This document shows, piece after piece, positions 28,088 through 37,452 of a DNA stretch of 64,000 nt (position 1 is its first letter; every line of letters starts with the position of its first letter). This stretch comes from Clostridia bacterium. GTDB lineage: Bacteria; Bacillota; Clostridia; Lachnospirales; Lachnospiraceae. The stretch covers positions 62,001 through 126,000 of the forward strand of contig QKJQ01000016.1 of the NCBI GenBank assembly GCA_003249225.1, in the 5' to 3' direction. The notes under the pieces were generated by a model. That model was not told the origin of the DNA and made no database searches. It saw only the letters and a program-made list of their open reading frames with translations. Made by a program: the position numbers and the translations under genes.

Positions 28088-30319
28088 ATGAATAAAAAAG
28101 AGAAAAAACCAAAAAGTGATAAAGTAAAAAAAGAAAAGAAAATGCCGAAAGAACCTAAGGCAAAGAAATCAAAAAAATTGAATATGGACAAAAAACTGGA
28201 AAAAATCCCTACAGAACGTCTCAGCAAACGTTTCTATTATAGTATTGGATTTCGTTTCCTGGTCGCATTTGCAGTTCCGATCATTGCTATGGTATGCATT
28301 GGAATTTTATCATATCAAAGAGCATCCAACGCAATCATCAATACCTTCAAGGAGAATGGATATCAGTCACTGATGATGACAGAAGATTACTGCTCTTTTG
28401 GCCTTGGGTCTGTGGAATCAACGGCTTTCCAGTATATTGTTGATGACTCTTACCAAAAGTATTTCAGTAACTTTTACAAGAATGAGATGGTCGAAGAAGC
28501 CAGTCTTAAAAAATCAATCAATAAAACCATTCTTGCAAAACAGATTTCTGATGAATTCATTTCTTCCATACACTTTTTATCCGTTAACAAAGGCGTCTTA
28601 AGTACTTCGGTTATAAATGATGATGATTATGAGAACGTGTACCAGAGTCTGCTTGATTCAGAAGAAGGAGCTACCCTGGTAGAGAATTCAAAAGCAGGAT
28701 ACTGGTTTGGCGATAATGAAGTACTTGATGCTATAACGGATAATGACGATGTTGCTATTCGGTACTGCAGAGGCTTTCAGACCGGGAATGGCTGCGTTGT
28801 TATTGATGTCAGCAAAGAACGAATCATCAGCATGCTGAGCCAGCTTGACTTTGGTGATAACAGTATGATTGGATTTATTACGGAGGACGGAAAAGAGCTT
28901 TACATCGCTGATGGTGAAGAAAAAGTAGACACTGCATCAATTCTCGGCACGAAGTTCTATGAGAATGCCAGAATGAATGCCAGTTCCGAAGACGAAATAA
29001 TGAGCGGAACCCTGGATGTTGAGTACAACGGCGAAGCACAGCTTTTTGTATATGCAATTCTGGAAAACAGTCATGTTATGATATGTGCGTTGATTCCGGA
29101 ATCAAATATTGTTTCCAAAGTGCAGAGCATAAAGCTGATTATGGTGATTTCCATTATTATCTCCATTATCATCGTAGCAATTATCGGCTTCTTTATGACC
29201 ATAGATCTTCAGACAATTATCCGATACATGAACAAAAAACTTTATCAGGTATCCGAAGGTGATCTGACGGTACGGATGAACAAGAAGCGAAACGATGAAT
29301 TCTCAGCGCTGCTCAAGGGCACCAACCATATGATAGAGAACATGAGAGATCTGATTCTTCAGGTCAAATCACATATGGATCATGTGGTTGATTCAGCAAA
29401 GAATGTTAAGAGTGCTTCAAATGAATTTTTACAATCATCCGAGACCATCAAGTATGCAGTCGATGAAATCCAGCTTGGTATCGGTCAGCAGGCAGATGAT
29501 GCGGCAGACTGTCTTGGCAGTATGGATGCACTTTCCGGAAAAGTTGATTTTATTAATGGCGAAGCTACCAATGTCAGCGGTATTGCAAAGAATACCATGC
29601 AGAGTATTGATAATGGTATGTCAGCAATTCATACACTGGATGAGAAAGCAAAAGCTACTTCTTTGGTTACTTCCAAGATGAAGAAGAGCATTCAGGTCCT
29701 TGAAGAAAAATCAGAAAAAATCAGCAGTATCTCCGCAACGATCAGTGATATTGCCGAAGAGACCAATCTGTTATCTCTGAATGCATCCATTGAAGCAGCC
29801 AGAGCAGGCATTTACGGAAAAGGATTCTCGGTCATTGCAGATGAAATCAGAAAGCTGGCTGACCAAAGTGCTGGTGCAGTAAATGAGATATCAAGACTGA
29901 TTTACGATATACAGCAGCAGACCGGAGCCACAGCAGACGTTGTTGATGAAGTTGAGAAGATCGTTACGGAGCAGGGTGCTTCTGTTAAAGCGACCGAAAC
30001 TTCCTTCGAGACTATGAGTAAACATGTTGAACAGTTCGTTACAACGATGAATTCGATTCTTGAGCAGATTTCAATGATCCAGAAAGCAAAAGCAGAAGCC
30101 CTGTATTCCATGGAACATATTTCAGCGGTTTCACAGCAGACGAAGAGCAGTTCTCTTGAAATTACGGAGATCACGAATCGCCAGCTTGAGGAAGTAAAAG
30201 AACTTGGTATGCTGTCAGAAAAGCTCGATCATGATGCAAGGGAACTTATGGAGATTACTGCACAGTTCATTGTTGAACAGGAAAGAACCGTTTCGATCGA
30301 GGAAGAACAAAACCTGTAA
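28088..30319 (+). CDS. Methyl-accepting chemotaxis protein with Lys-rich N-terminal extension
   Basis: A 743-residue chemoreceptor. Unusually, about 55 mostly Lys/Glu residues (MNKKEKKPKSDKVKKEKK...) precede TM1 (about 57-80). The periplasm-equivalent sensor spans about 80-350, TM2 is near 352-375, and a HAMP follows (about 375-430; QVSEGDLTVRMNKKRNDEFS). The signalling domain carries [20 protein letters not shown]. Sensor ligand unknown. The start ATG has a weak ribosome site (AGCAGGAA). It is a single gene ended by the terminator at 30454. Confidence 0.93.
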   Translation: MNKKEKKPKSDKVKKEKKMPKEPKAKKSKKLNMDKKLEKIPTERLSKRFYYSIGFRFLVAFAVPIIAMVCIGILSYQRASNAIINTFKENGYQSLMMTEDYCSFGLGSVESTAFQYIVDDSYQKYFSNFYKNEMVEEASLKKSINKTILAKQISDEFISSIHFLSVNKGVLSTSVINDDDYENVYQSLLDSEEGATLVENSKAGYWFGDNEVLDAITDNDDVAIRYCRGFQTGNGCVVIDVSKERIISMLSQLDFGDNSMIGFITEDGKELYIADGEEKVDTASILGTKFYENARMNASSEDEIMSGTLDVEYNGEAQLFVYAILENSHVMICALIPESNIVSKVQSIKLIMVISIIISIIIVAIIGFFMTIDLQTIIRYMNKKLYQVSEGDLTVRMNKKRNDEFSALLKGTNHMIENMRDLILQVKSHMDHVVDSAKNVKSASNEFLQSSETIKYAVDEIQLGIGQQADDAADCLGSMDALSGKVDFINGEATNVSGIAKNTMQSIDNGMSAIHTLDEKAKATSLVTSKMKKSIQVLEEKSEKISSISATISDIAEETNLLSLNASIEAARAGIYGKGFSVIADEIRKLADQSAGAVNEISRLIYDIQQQTGATADVVDEVEKIVTEQGASVKATETSFETMSKHVEQFVTTMNSILEQISMIQKAKAEALYSMEHISAVSQQTKSSSLEITEITNRQLEEVKELGMLSEKLDHDARELMEITAQFIVEQERTVSIEEEQNL

Positions 30320-30453
30320 GAACAACCATGTTAAAAAAGCATATAATCTATAAAAAGCACATAGTCTGTAAAATCACAGACAGTAAAAAAGCAAGGCTTG
30401 GTCTGACCTTCGATAGAACATAACCTTGACAAATCAGGTAACACGACGGAAAG

Positions 30454-30496
30454 AAAGAGCGATTGTCTCAGATTGTATGAGATAATCGCTCTTTTT
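30454..30496. terminator. Bidirectional terminator between convergent genes
   Basis: AAAGAGCGATTGTCTCA (30454-30470) pairs with the segment 30478-30494 over 17 positions (one G-U), with T runs outside the 3' arm on the plus strand and an A run before the 5' arm for the minus strand. Confidence 0.85.
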
Positions 30497-30523
30497 AGTC
30501 AACTTTGATTTATGGGATAATGG

Positions 30524-31507
30524 TTACGTCAGAATCAATGAATTTTTGTTTCCGGCAGACATATCCAGCAAGCATTTGATCGTATTTTCTGCCATACTGC
30601 GAACTACCTTTTCGGTATAAAAGGCGGTATGTGGTGTTAGCAGAACATTTGGAAAGGAACGAAGCACTGCCATCTGACGGTTGTTTATACATTCACCGGT
30701 TCGATTGAAATAATAAAGTCCTCTTTCATCTTCCAGAACATCCAGCGCAGCACCGCCGACAACCCCATCTTCCAGTGCATCGATCAGGTCATCGGTCTGA
30801 ATCAGAGTACCGCGCGCGGTATTGACAAGAATGACTCCGGGTTTCATCTGCAGAAAAGCAGCTTTGTTGATCATATGGACACTCATTTCTGTGGCAGGTG
30901 CATGAAGTGTAATAGCATCACTTTCTTTGTAAAGCTGATCGAGAGGGACATATTCACAAAGATCCTTTATGGAATCGTTCGGATAGATATCATTTGCAAG
31001 AATACGGCAGCCAAAACCATAAAGATGCCGAATGACGGTCTGACCGATTTTTCCGGTACCGATAACGCCGATCGTACAGTCTCCGATGTTCTTTCCTATC
31101 TTACCCATTAACGAGTAATTCTGAACTTTTGCCTGCTCAACAATGAATGGCATCTTTCGAAGATTCATCATGAGGAGCATGATTGCATAGTCCGCTACCA
31201 CATCAGGATCGTAGGTTACATGAGAAACCCCCATTCCAAGTTCTTTTGCTTTTACGAGATCGATGTGTTCATAACCGATGGAACGTGTCATAACAAACCT
31301 TGCTCCCATACTGTAAAAGAGTTCGAGCATTTCAGCACCCATGGGGGTAGGGGTCATGCTGATGCCCTCAAAGCCCTTTGCAAGATGAGCGTTCTCTTTT
31401 GTTGGATATGCGGTCGTATATTCATAATAGACATTATATTGTGCACATAATTCATCATAGTACTGCTTTTCATCAAATTCACGAAAACAATATAAAAAAA
31501 GTTTCAT
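30524..31507 (-). CDS. D-2-hydroxyacid dehydrogenase (D-lactate dehydrogenase type)
   Basis: A 327-residue NAD-dependent dehydrogenase of the D-isomer-specific family. The Rossmann motif is IGVIGTGKIGQTV. VNTARGTLIQ supplies the catalytic Arg region and LTPHTAFYTE the catalytic His. The N-terminal KLFLYCFREFDEKQYYDELC matches D-lactate dehydrogenase/VanH-like enzymes, which reduce pyruvate or 2-ketoacids to D-hydroxyacids. I chose ATG 31507 over GTG 31519 because AAGGTGG precedes it at normal distance. It lies 92 nt downstream of aguB on the same strand and may be co-transcribed, but a metabolic link is not obvious. Confidence 0.88.
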   Translation of the reverse strand: MKLFLYCFREFDEKQYYDELCAQYNVYYEYTTAYPTKENAHLAKGFEGISMTPTPMGAEMLELFYSMGARFVMTRSIGYEHIDLVKAKELGMGVSHVTYDPDVVADYAIMLLMMNLRKMPFIVEQAKVQNYSLMGKIGKNIGDCTIGVIGTGKIGQTVIRHLYGFGCRILANDIYPNDSIKDLCEYVPLDQLYKESDAITLHAPATEMSVHMINKAAFLQMKPGVILVNTARGTLIQTDDLIDALEDGVVGGAALDVLEDERGLYYFNRTGECINNRQMAVLRSFPNVLLTPHTAFYTEKVVRSMAENTIKCLLDMSAGNKNSLILT

Positions 31508-31599
31508 TGCCTGGTCCACCTTACGTTAGAATTGACATTGTTACAATAGAATCAATGCCGTATCAAGTATATACCTGTCAGAGCCGGATGTAAATGCTG

Positions 31600-32481
31600 C
31601 TATTTGAGATTTTTTGTCTGCCCATCATGGGTAAGTATCGCAGTATAGAGATCGGGTCTCCGGTCCCTGAACAGTCCCCATTCAGCACGCTGGTCAGCCA
31701 ATGCATCCAGATCAAATTCTGCAGTCAGTATGGTCTCATCCGTTCTATTGGCTTCGGCAAGCTTGGAACCGGTAGCATCTGTAATGAAGGAAGAACCATA
31801 AAAAGTAATCATGGAATCGTCGATCTGCTCTGCACCGACCCGGTTCGCAGCAATGACAGGAACCAGATTAGAGGCAGAGTGACCGATCATGCAGCGCTGC
31901 CAATGATCCTTTGAATCGACAGCAGGAGCTTCTGGTTCTGAGCCGATTGCGGTAGGGTAAAAAATCAGTTCAGCACCCATTAATGCCATACATCGAGCGG
32001 CTTCCGGGAACCATTGATCCCAGCAGATTCCAACACCTATGGTACCATACTTTGTTTTCCAGACCTTAAAACCGGTATCGCCTGGGGTGAAGTAATACTT
32101 TTCTTCATATCCAGGACCATCCGGAATATGACTTTTTCGATAGATACCAAGAAGCGTTCCATCTGCGTCAAGAATGGCAATGGAATTGAAGCGGACGGTA
32201 TTCTTTTTTTCATAAAAGCTTATAGGAAGCACGACCGAAAGCTCTTTTGCAAGTTTTTGAAAATGCTGCACTGCTTTATTCTCTGTTATATCCGTTGCGT
32301 AGGAATAGAATTCAGGCTTTTCCTTCTGGCAAAAGTACAATGTCTCAAAAAGTTCCTGTAACAGGATGATATCAGCACCTTTCTTTGCGGCTTCCCGGAC
32401 CAAACGGTCCGCTTTTGCAATGTTCTCCTCAATGCTGTCCGTACAGCTCATCTGCAGGGCTGCGACCATAATTTGTCTCAT
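31600..32481 (-). CDS. aguB: N-carbamoylputrescine amidase
   Basis: A 293-residue nitrilase-superfamily amidohydrolase that converts N-carbamoylputrescine to putrescine, CO2 and ammonia. The Glu-Lys-Cys triad is visible: Glu in ILLQELFETLYFCQ, Lys in GIYRKSHIPDGPGY, and Cys in GVGICWDQWFPEAARCMAL. That WDQWFPE sequence with the PTAIGSEP block is characteristic of AguB. It overlaps aguA by ATGA (32478-32481), so translation is coupled. Together the two genes turn agmatine into putrescine without urea. Confidence 0.95.
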   Translation of the reverse strand: MRQIMVAALQMSCTDSIEENIAKADRLVREAAKKGADIILLQELFETLYFCQKEKPEFYSYATDITENKAVQHFQKLAKELSVVLPISFYEKKNTVRFNSIAILDADGTLLGIYRKSHIPDGPGYEEKYYFTPGDTGFKVWKTKYGTIGVGICWDQWFPEAARCMALMGAELIFYPTAIGSEPEAPAVDSKDHWQRCMIGHSASNLVPVIAANRVGAEQIDDSMITFYGSSFITDATGSKLAEANRTDETILTAEFDLDALADQRAEWGLFRDRRPDLYTAILTHDGQTKNLK

Positions 32482-33509
32482 AAAATCTCCTTTCTGCTTT
32501 CCTTCGGTATCTGCTGGGTAATGCAGTGAATGTTCCCGCCTTCTGTAATGAGGCTGGAGGTATTGACTGGAATTACCTTTCTGTCCGGAAAAAGACGGGT
32601 AAGAAGTTTGCCGGCTTTTTCATCAAAAGTGGAAGCCTCCTCACCAAAGACCGGAAGCAGAACGGCGCCATTTGCAAGATAAAAATTAAGATAACTTAAG
32701 GTAAGTCGTTCTCCTTTATAGAATCTTGCCGGTGGTTGTTCTATTTCGATGATTTCAAGGCTTCTTCCCCTTGCATCGGTCTCATTTTTCAGAATTTTTA
32801 GATTTTCCTGAGTTATGGTATAGTTTGGATCGTCAGGATCACGGCATACCTGAATCAGAACCATTCCTGGCCGGATAAAGCAGGCTATGTTATCAATATG
32901 GCCATCGGTCTCGTCACCATACAAACCATGCTCCAACCAGAGTATCTTAGAAATTCCTAGGCGCGTTTTAAGTTCCTGTTCGATTTCTTCCTGCGTTCGG
33001 TCAGGATTACGGCTTGGGTGAAGGAGACATTCTTTTGTTGTAAGCAGAGTTCCTTCGCCGTCAACATGAATAGAGCCCCCTTCCAAAACAAAAGCGGAGT
33101 CAACGACCGGTATGGATAGTTTACGCAGAACCGTTGGAGCAACCTTGTTATCAAGGTCATAATCTGGATATTTACCGCCCCAGGCATTGAACTGCCAGTT
33201 GATTCCGATTCTTTTTCCGGACGCATCAAAAGCTATGGTCGGGCCATTATCCCTGCACCAGGCATCGTTATGGGGAATGGTCAGCAACTCGATGGACGGA
33301 CTGCACAGGGATGCTGCAAGCTCCTTCGTATCTTCATTTACGATCATAGTCACCGGCTCACAGGAAACAAGAGCATTGGCAATTGCGGCATAGTTCGTAC
33401 AGACCTCCTTATAGTTATCCGGATGAACCATGGAGGACAAGACAGGCCATTCCAGAAGGGTTCGTTCGTGCTCTGCCCATTCAGCGGGCATGGTGAAGCG
33501 GTCATTCAT
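32478..33509 (-). CDS. aguA: Agmatine deiminase
   Basis: A 343-residue guanidine-group-modifying enzyme that deiminates agmatine to N-carbamoylputrescine. It begins MPAEWAEHERTLLEWP, carries DNGPTIAFD, the central EHGLYGDETDGHIDN, and ends with ITEGGNIHCITQQIP, where Cys is the nucleophile. Length is slightly short for the family (usually about 365), with no obvious gap. It has AAGGAGATTTT before the ATG. It is the first gene of the aguA-aguB unit. No arginine decarboxylase or agmatine antiporter is within the window. Confidence 0.95.
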   Translation of the reverse strand: MNDRFTMPAEWAEHERTLLEWPVLSSMVHPDNYKEVCTNYAAIANALVSCEPVTMIVNEDTKELAASLCSPSIELLTIPHNDAWCRDNGPTIAFDASGKRIGINWQFNAWGGKYPDYDLDNKVAPTVLRKLSIPVVDSAFVLEGGSIHVDGEGTLLTTKECLLHPSRNPDRTQEEIEQELKTRLGISKILWLEHGLYGDETDGHIDNIACFIRPGMVLIQVCRDPDDPNYTITQENLKILKNETDARGRSLEIIEIEQPPARFYKGERLTLSYLNFYLANGAVLLPVFGEEASTFDEKAGKLLTRLFPDRKVIPVNTSSLITEGGNIHCITQQIPKESRKEIL

Positions 33510-33549
33510 TATAAAATCTCCTTACTGTTTACTTTATTCATGAAAGAAG

Positions 33550-33570
33550 GCAAGCATGATTAATGCTTGC
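33550..33570 (-). promoter_or_regulatory. Small hairpin in the aguA leader
   Basis: GCAAGCAT (33550-33557) and ATGCTTGC (33563-33570) form a perfect stem about 40 nt upstream of the aguA start. It may be an operator or an mRNA stem; nothing more can be said. Confidence 0.4.
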
Positions 33571-33654
33571 TGCTTTATACAATAATAATTTCTGGTTACA
33601 GATTACTATATTTAGGGGTAGAATGCAACCGAAAGGCATCAGCAAAATCGGTTA

Positions 33655-33683
33655 TTGACATTGCGTGTATTAATTGAAATAAT
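33655..33683 (+). promoter_or_regulatory. Sigma-A promoter for the ATPase gene
   Basis: TTGACA (33655-33660), 17-nt spacer, AATAAT (33678-33683), giving a short leader to the ATG at 33714. Confidence 0.6.
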
Positions 33684-33713
33684 AGAAGAATCATTTAGAA
33701 ATGAGGGGAAACT

Positions 33714-34574
33714 ATGGTATATCTGAAATCAATGATTTTTCCGAATGCAGACCTGGAGTTTGATTTTATCCTTAGTATAAAGAGAACCTGCTATGATTCC
33801 TATTATCCTTTCAAGATTTTATCCGGACATGATCTTCATCGTCTGGACTTTGAGCCGATTACGATTCTCTATGGAAGCAATGGTTCCGGGAAAACAACGG
33901 CACTTAATGTTATCGCAGAAAAAACGAAGGTCAGACGCGATTCAGTTTACAATAAATCCAATTTCTTTCCGGATTATGTCCAGATGTGTGAAATGCATAC
34001 CGAATCAGAGATAACAGGAGACAGCAGAATCATTACAAGCGACGATGTCTTTGATTATATGCTGAATATAAGAAATCTGAATGAAGGAATTGATAAGAAG
34101 CGGGAAAATCTGTTTGATGAATACCTTGATGTGAAGTATTCACAGTTCAAGTTTCGAACCATGGACGATTACGATCAGTTAAAACGAGTGAACAACTCAA
34201 GACGAAAGACACAATCGAAATTTGTCAGAGGCGAGCTTATGGATAATGTACGTGAATATTCGAACGGAGAAAGTGCCTTTCTTTATTTCACTCAGAAAAT
34301 AGGTGAAAACGGTCTCTATCTTTTGGACGAGCCGGAGAATAGTCTGTCTGTAAAGCGTCAGCTGGAACTTGTTAAATTCCTTGAAGATTCAGCAAGGTTT
34401 TTCGGATGCCAGTTCATCATATCGACCCATTCCCCCTTTTTGCTTTCCATGAAGGGGGCAAAAATCTATAATCTGGACGCGGATCCGGTATCGGTCGATC
34501 GGTGGACAGAACTTGAACAGGTTCGGACCTATTACGATTTCTTTAAGGCACACGATCAGGAGTTCATGGATTGA
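33714..34574 (+). CDS. Stand-alone AAA/ABC-type ATPase
   Basis: A 286-residue RecF/SMC-like ATPase of the AAA_15/AAA_21 group. Walker A is LYGSNGSGKTTALNVI, the ABC signature-like stretch is EYSNGESAFLYF, Walker B is GLYLLDEPENSLS and the switch is IISTHSPFLLSM. Such proteins often work in defence or DNA-repair pairs, but no partner nuclease or toxin is adjacent here: upstream is aguA (divergent) and downstream ArsR. ATG follows ATGAGGGGAAACT. Biological role unknown. Confidence 0.82.
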   Translation: MVYLKSMIFPNADLEFDFILSIKRTCYDSYYPFKILSGHDLHRLDFEPITILYGSNGSGKTTALNVIAEKTKVRRDSVYNKSNFFPDYVQMCEMHTESEITGDSRIITSDDVFDYMLNIRNLNEGIDKKRENLFDEYLDVKYSQFKFRTMDDYDQLKRVNNSRRKTQSKFVRGELMDNVREYSNGESAFLYFTQKIGENGLYLLDEPENSLSVKRQLELVKFLEDSARFFGCQFIISTHSPFLLSMKGAKIYNLDADPVSVDRWTELEQVRTYYDFFKAHDQEFMD

Positions 34575-34693
34575 ATTGGATGGAGACGAAGGCTTGAGGA
34601 TGTTTGCTTCTGTAAAAAAGAAGGTAAATGAGAGTATTGTTTACGATGTAACGCAGATATATCGATGAAGTGAATTTGAAAGGCGGGTCATGT

Positions 34694-35017
34694 ATGGCAA
34701 CTTTTAAAGAAAATGCAGCTGTTTTTAAAGCTTTTTGTGACGAAAATCGTTTGATGATTTTAGAATTGTTACAGTCAGGCGAAAAATGTGCCTGCGTTAT
34801 CCTGGAAGGGATGAAAATCAGTCAGTCGACACTGTCACATCACATGAAAATACTATGTGATTCCGGTGTTGTTACCGCCAGAAAAGACGGTAAATGGATC
34901 CATTATTCTATTAGTGAGGAAGGAAGTACCTATGCAAAGGTACTCCTTGAACGTATAACAAAAGTTAACAGGCAGCCGGAAGCCGATGGAATCTGTTGTG
35001 CCATAAACCGGAGATAA
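34694..35017 (+). CDS. ArsR-family metalloregulator
   Basis: A 107-residue winged-helix repressor. The helix-turn-helix is GMKISQSTLSHHMKILCDSG. The motif GEKCACVIL places C-x-C in the alpha-3 helix, as in As(III)/Sb(III) or Cd-sensing ArsR proteins, and CC near the C-terminus could add a ligand. The ATG at 34694 follows AGGCGGG; GTG 34670 is an unlikely extension. No arsenite pump or reductase gene is next to it, so its target is elsewhere or it controls only itself. It is convergent with the MATE gene at a distance of 2 nt. Confidence 0.88.
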   Translation: MATFKENAAVFKAFCDENRLMILELLQSGEKCACVILEGMKISQSTLSHHMKILCDSGVVTARKDGKWIHYSISEEGSTYAKVLLERITKVNRQPEADGICCAINRR

Positions 35018-35019
35018 GG

Positions 35020-36405
35020 TCAGGAAGCCAGTTCTTTAAATGCCTGAATTTCATTCTCTTCCTGCTTTCTCATGAAACGCAGCTGTGGGATCACAAGCGG
35101 CATGGAGATTATAAAGGTTATAATATCAGAGATCATCTGCGTCATCTGAATCCCGGAAAGTCCAAAGTTCATAACAATGAAAAGCACCGGTATAAATATG
35201 ATACCTTGTCTTGAAGTGCCGATAATGGTTGCCGGAATTGTCTTTCGAATGGTCTGAAGATACATGTTGACAACAATGATCCAGCCATTCAACGGGAATA
35301 CAACCGCCTGATAGCGCAAGGCTTTCATACCGATTTGAATCAGTTCGGGATCGCTGGCACGGAACGTTGTGACCAGTTGTCTGGCAAATATAAACCCGGC
35401 TATACCAAGAAGCAGTGTGACAACACAAGCGACTTTTGCGGTGAACCAGAAAGCCTGCCGTACACGGTCATATCGTTTTGCTCCATAATTAAATCCGCAA
35501 ACAGGCTGAAAACCCTGTCCGAATCCAATTAAAGCAGCGATCGATATCATAGCGATTCGGCTTACGACAGAAAAAGCGGCAATTGCGGAATCTCCATAAG
35601 GTTTAACCGCATTATTCAGGCAGATAACCGCGATGCTGGCAAGTCCTTGTCTGCCAAGCGATGGAAGACCGCCGGCTGTTACTTCACGCCAAACAAAAAG
35701 TCTTGCACTGAATGTCTTGAATTTTATATGAACGCCGTCACTCTGGCTGTTCAGAAGATATAAAAATACAAAGCTGGTGAGCTGAGATATTGCAGTTGCA
35801 ATCGCAGCGCCGCTTACGCCCATATCAAATACAAAGATAAAAATCGGATCTAATATAATATTGAGAAGTGCACCGGCGGCAATTCCGTACATGGATTTGT
35901 TGGCATTTCCCTGAAAACGCATCTGATTATTCAGAAGCAGGGAAGTCATGAGGAAAGGTGTGGCAAGCAAAATGTAGGAAAAGTAAGCTCTTGCTTCTGA
36001 TAGCATAGTGTCTGTTGAACCGAGAAGTATCAGAATCGGATTCATGAACAGATAACCAAAAACAGTGATGATGGAACCTATGATCAATGTCAGGGTAAAA
36101 GCTGAGGTAGCCATTTGCTCAGCGCTTTTTTGATTCTGTTTGCCTAATTCTCTGGAGATGAAATTACCGGATCCCTGACCAAAGAAAAAAGCGATGGCCT
36201 GAATGAGAGCCATATAAGGAAACACGATACCGATTGCACCGGTTGCCTGTGTGCTTATCTTACCAACGAAAAAGGTATCGACCATATTATAAAGAGCGCT
36301 GATCATCATACTGACAATGGATGGAATCGCCATCTTGATTACCAGACCGGGGATCGGTGTTTCTGTCATTAGTTTAAATTTTTCATTTTGCGTGTGCTGT
36401 GTCAT
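35020..36405 (-). CDS. MATE-family efflux transporter (1)
   Basis: A 461-residue polytopic protein with about 12 membrane segments in two six-helix halves. The N-terminal MTETPIPGLVIKMAIPSIVS and YNMVDTFFVG are typical of NorM/DinF-like MATE proteins, which use Na+ or H+ gradients to expel drugs or metabolites. The ATG follows CAAGGAGGACCCCC. Upstream, between it and the tetR gene on the same strand, lies an array of 37-bp repeats, suggesting drug- or ligand-responsive control. Substrate unknown. Confidence 0.92.
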   Translation of the reverse strand: MTQHTQNEKFKLMTETPIPGLVIKMAIPSIVSMMISALYNMVDTFFVGKISTQATGAIGIVFPYMALIQAIAFFFGQGSGNFISRELGKQNQKSAEQMATSAFTLTLIIGSIITVFGYLFMNPILILLGSTDTMLSEARAYFSYILLATPFLMTSLLLNNQMRFQGNANKSMYGIAAGALLNIILDPIFIFVFDMGVSGAAIATAISQLTSFVFLYLLNSQSDGVHIKFKTFSARLFVWREVTAGGLPSLGRQGLASIAVICLNNAVKPYGDSAIAAFSVVSRIAMISIAALIGFGQGFQPVCGFNYGAKRYDRVRQAFWFTAKVACVVTLLLGIAGFIFARQLVTTFRASDPELIQIGMKALRYQAVVFPLNGWIIVVNMYLQTIRKTIPATIIGTSRQGIIFIPVLFIVMNFGLSGIQMTQMISDIITFIISMPLVIPQLRFMRKQEENEIQAFKELAS

Positions 36406-36481
36406 GGGGGTCCTCCTTGTAGCGCTTCCATTTATTACTTTACGTCCAGGAAGCTTTCAGTGTAACTGTTTCCTGTCTTTT

Positions 36482-36645
36482 GAATATTCCAAAAAGTAAT
36501 TGTCTGTTCTTTTGGGTGAATATTCCAAACAGTCAATTTTCATTCTGATCGGGTGAATATACTGATCAGTTAATTCTCATTTTGATCAGGTGAACATTCT
36601 GACCAGTCAATTCTCATTCTTATCAATTGAACATTTTGGTCATCC
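36482..36645 (-). repeat. Array of four imperfect 37-bp repeats in the MATE promoter region
   Basis: Units 36482-36517 (36 nt), 36518-36554, 36555-36591 and 36592-36628, then a 17-nt partial to 36645. Each starts GAAYATWCY and contains a AGTYAATT-type core, and units 3 and 4 hold CTGATCAG/CTGACCAG near-palindromes. On the MATE-coding strand every unit gives a TTGACT-like hexamer. They could be multiple binding sites for the neighbouring TetR protein or duplicated promoter parts. Confidence 0.75.
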
Positions 36646-36678
36646 AACGGTTGGTTCTTCCCTGCAGCCATGCAGATC

Positions 36679-37269
36679 TTACGATTCCAAAGATTCTTCG
36701 ATGGCGGCCGGTCCACCAAGGCAATTCGCCAATGTATCCGTCAGATACTGAAACGAATCGTCAACATTTGCCTGAGGCAAAGAAAAGTATCCGGCTTGTT
36801 CCAGATTGATAAATCCATGGATTCCGCTTCGAAACATTCTTGCAAAGTTAACACGGTCTGTCAGTTTTGGATAGAATTCTTTTAATGCGGTATAAAGTGA
36901 GTTCATCATTGCAAAACTGCATTCATTTAGTTTCTCACTATGGAGATTCGGAATCATCATGATCATCTGATAAAGATTAGGATAGAGTTTTGCGTAGGAA
37001 CGATAGGAAAATGCGAACTTTCTCAAGGCGTCTTTTCCGGTCGTTTCTTTTATCTCCTGCTGTATCATGGCAGTCATTTCCTTCAGGACAAGAATGATGA
37101 CACCTTCCCGAAGCTCATTATAATTTTCTATATGATTATAGAGTGAGGCCGTCTTGATACCCAGTCTTCTTGCCAGTCCACGTAAAGAAAACTGTTCATA
37201 TCCCGTCTCCATGATCTCGTCTTTTGCTTCCTGTATGATGGTCTCTTTCGTAAGTCCGCGTTTTGCCAT
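36679..37269 (-). CDS. TetR/AcrR-family repressor
   Basis: A 196-residue repressor. The N-terminal DNA-binding domain shows LRGLARRLGIKTASLYNHIENYNEL, the typical TetR helix-turn-helix. The rest is a helical ligand-binding domain with a C-terminal half like the WHG type. I chose ATG 37269 because TGGAGATTTT precedes it; upstream in-frame ATGs lack this. Its own promoter contains a perfect palindrome between -35 and -10, so autoregulation is very likely. It is upstream of the MATE gene on the same strand and probably controls it. Confidence 0.9.
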   Translation of the reverse strand: MAKRGLTKETIIQEAKDEIMETGYEQFSLRGLARRLGIKTASLYNHIENYNELREGVIILVLKEMTAMIQQEIKETTGKDALRKFAFSYRSYAKLYPNLYQMIMMIPNLHSEKLNECSFAMMNSLYTALKEFYPKLTDRVNFARMFRSGIHGFINLEQAGYFSLPQANVDDSFQYLTDTLANCLGGPAAIEESLES

Positions 37270-37306
37270 AAAATCTCCATTCATAAAACATTTATGCAGC
37301 AAGAAA

Positions 37307-37335
37307 ATTATAGACTAACAGTGTTAGTTTGTCAA
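37307..37335 (-). promoter_or_regulatory. tetR promoter with embedded operator
   Basis: Read on the minus strand: TTGACA (37335-37330), exactly 17 nt, TATAAT (37312-37307). The spacer holds ACTAACA-G-TGTTAGT (37314-37328 on the plus strand), a perfect palindrome with 7-bp arms. Near-consensus promoter; repression by TetR binding is inferred. Confidence 0.85.
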
Positions 37336-37452
37336 TTGGTAAACTTCAAACCGATTCATCCGGCAGACGGTTCATGCATCTTGTCTTTTTTGACCCGCCG
37401 GACCAGAAAGGTTGAAAACAATCAATGGAATACAATTAATTGGTGAAAAGTC

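Noticed and set aside
34694-35017. Part of an arsenic resistance operon
   Set aside because: The ArsR protein has the C-x-C motif, but no arsenite pump, reductase or metallochaperone is adjacent.
36482-36645. CRISPR array
   Set aside because: The units are contiguous and imperfect with no unique spacers, and no cas genes are near.
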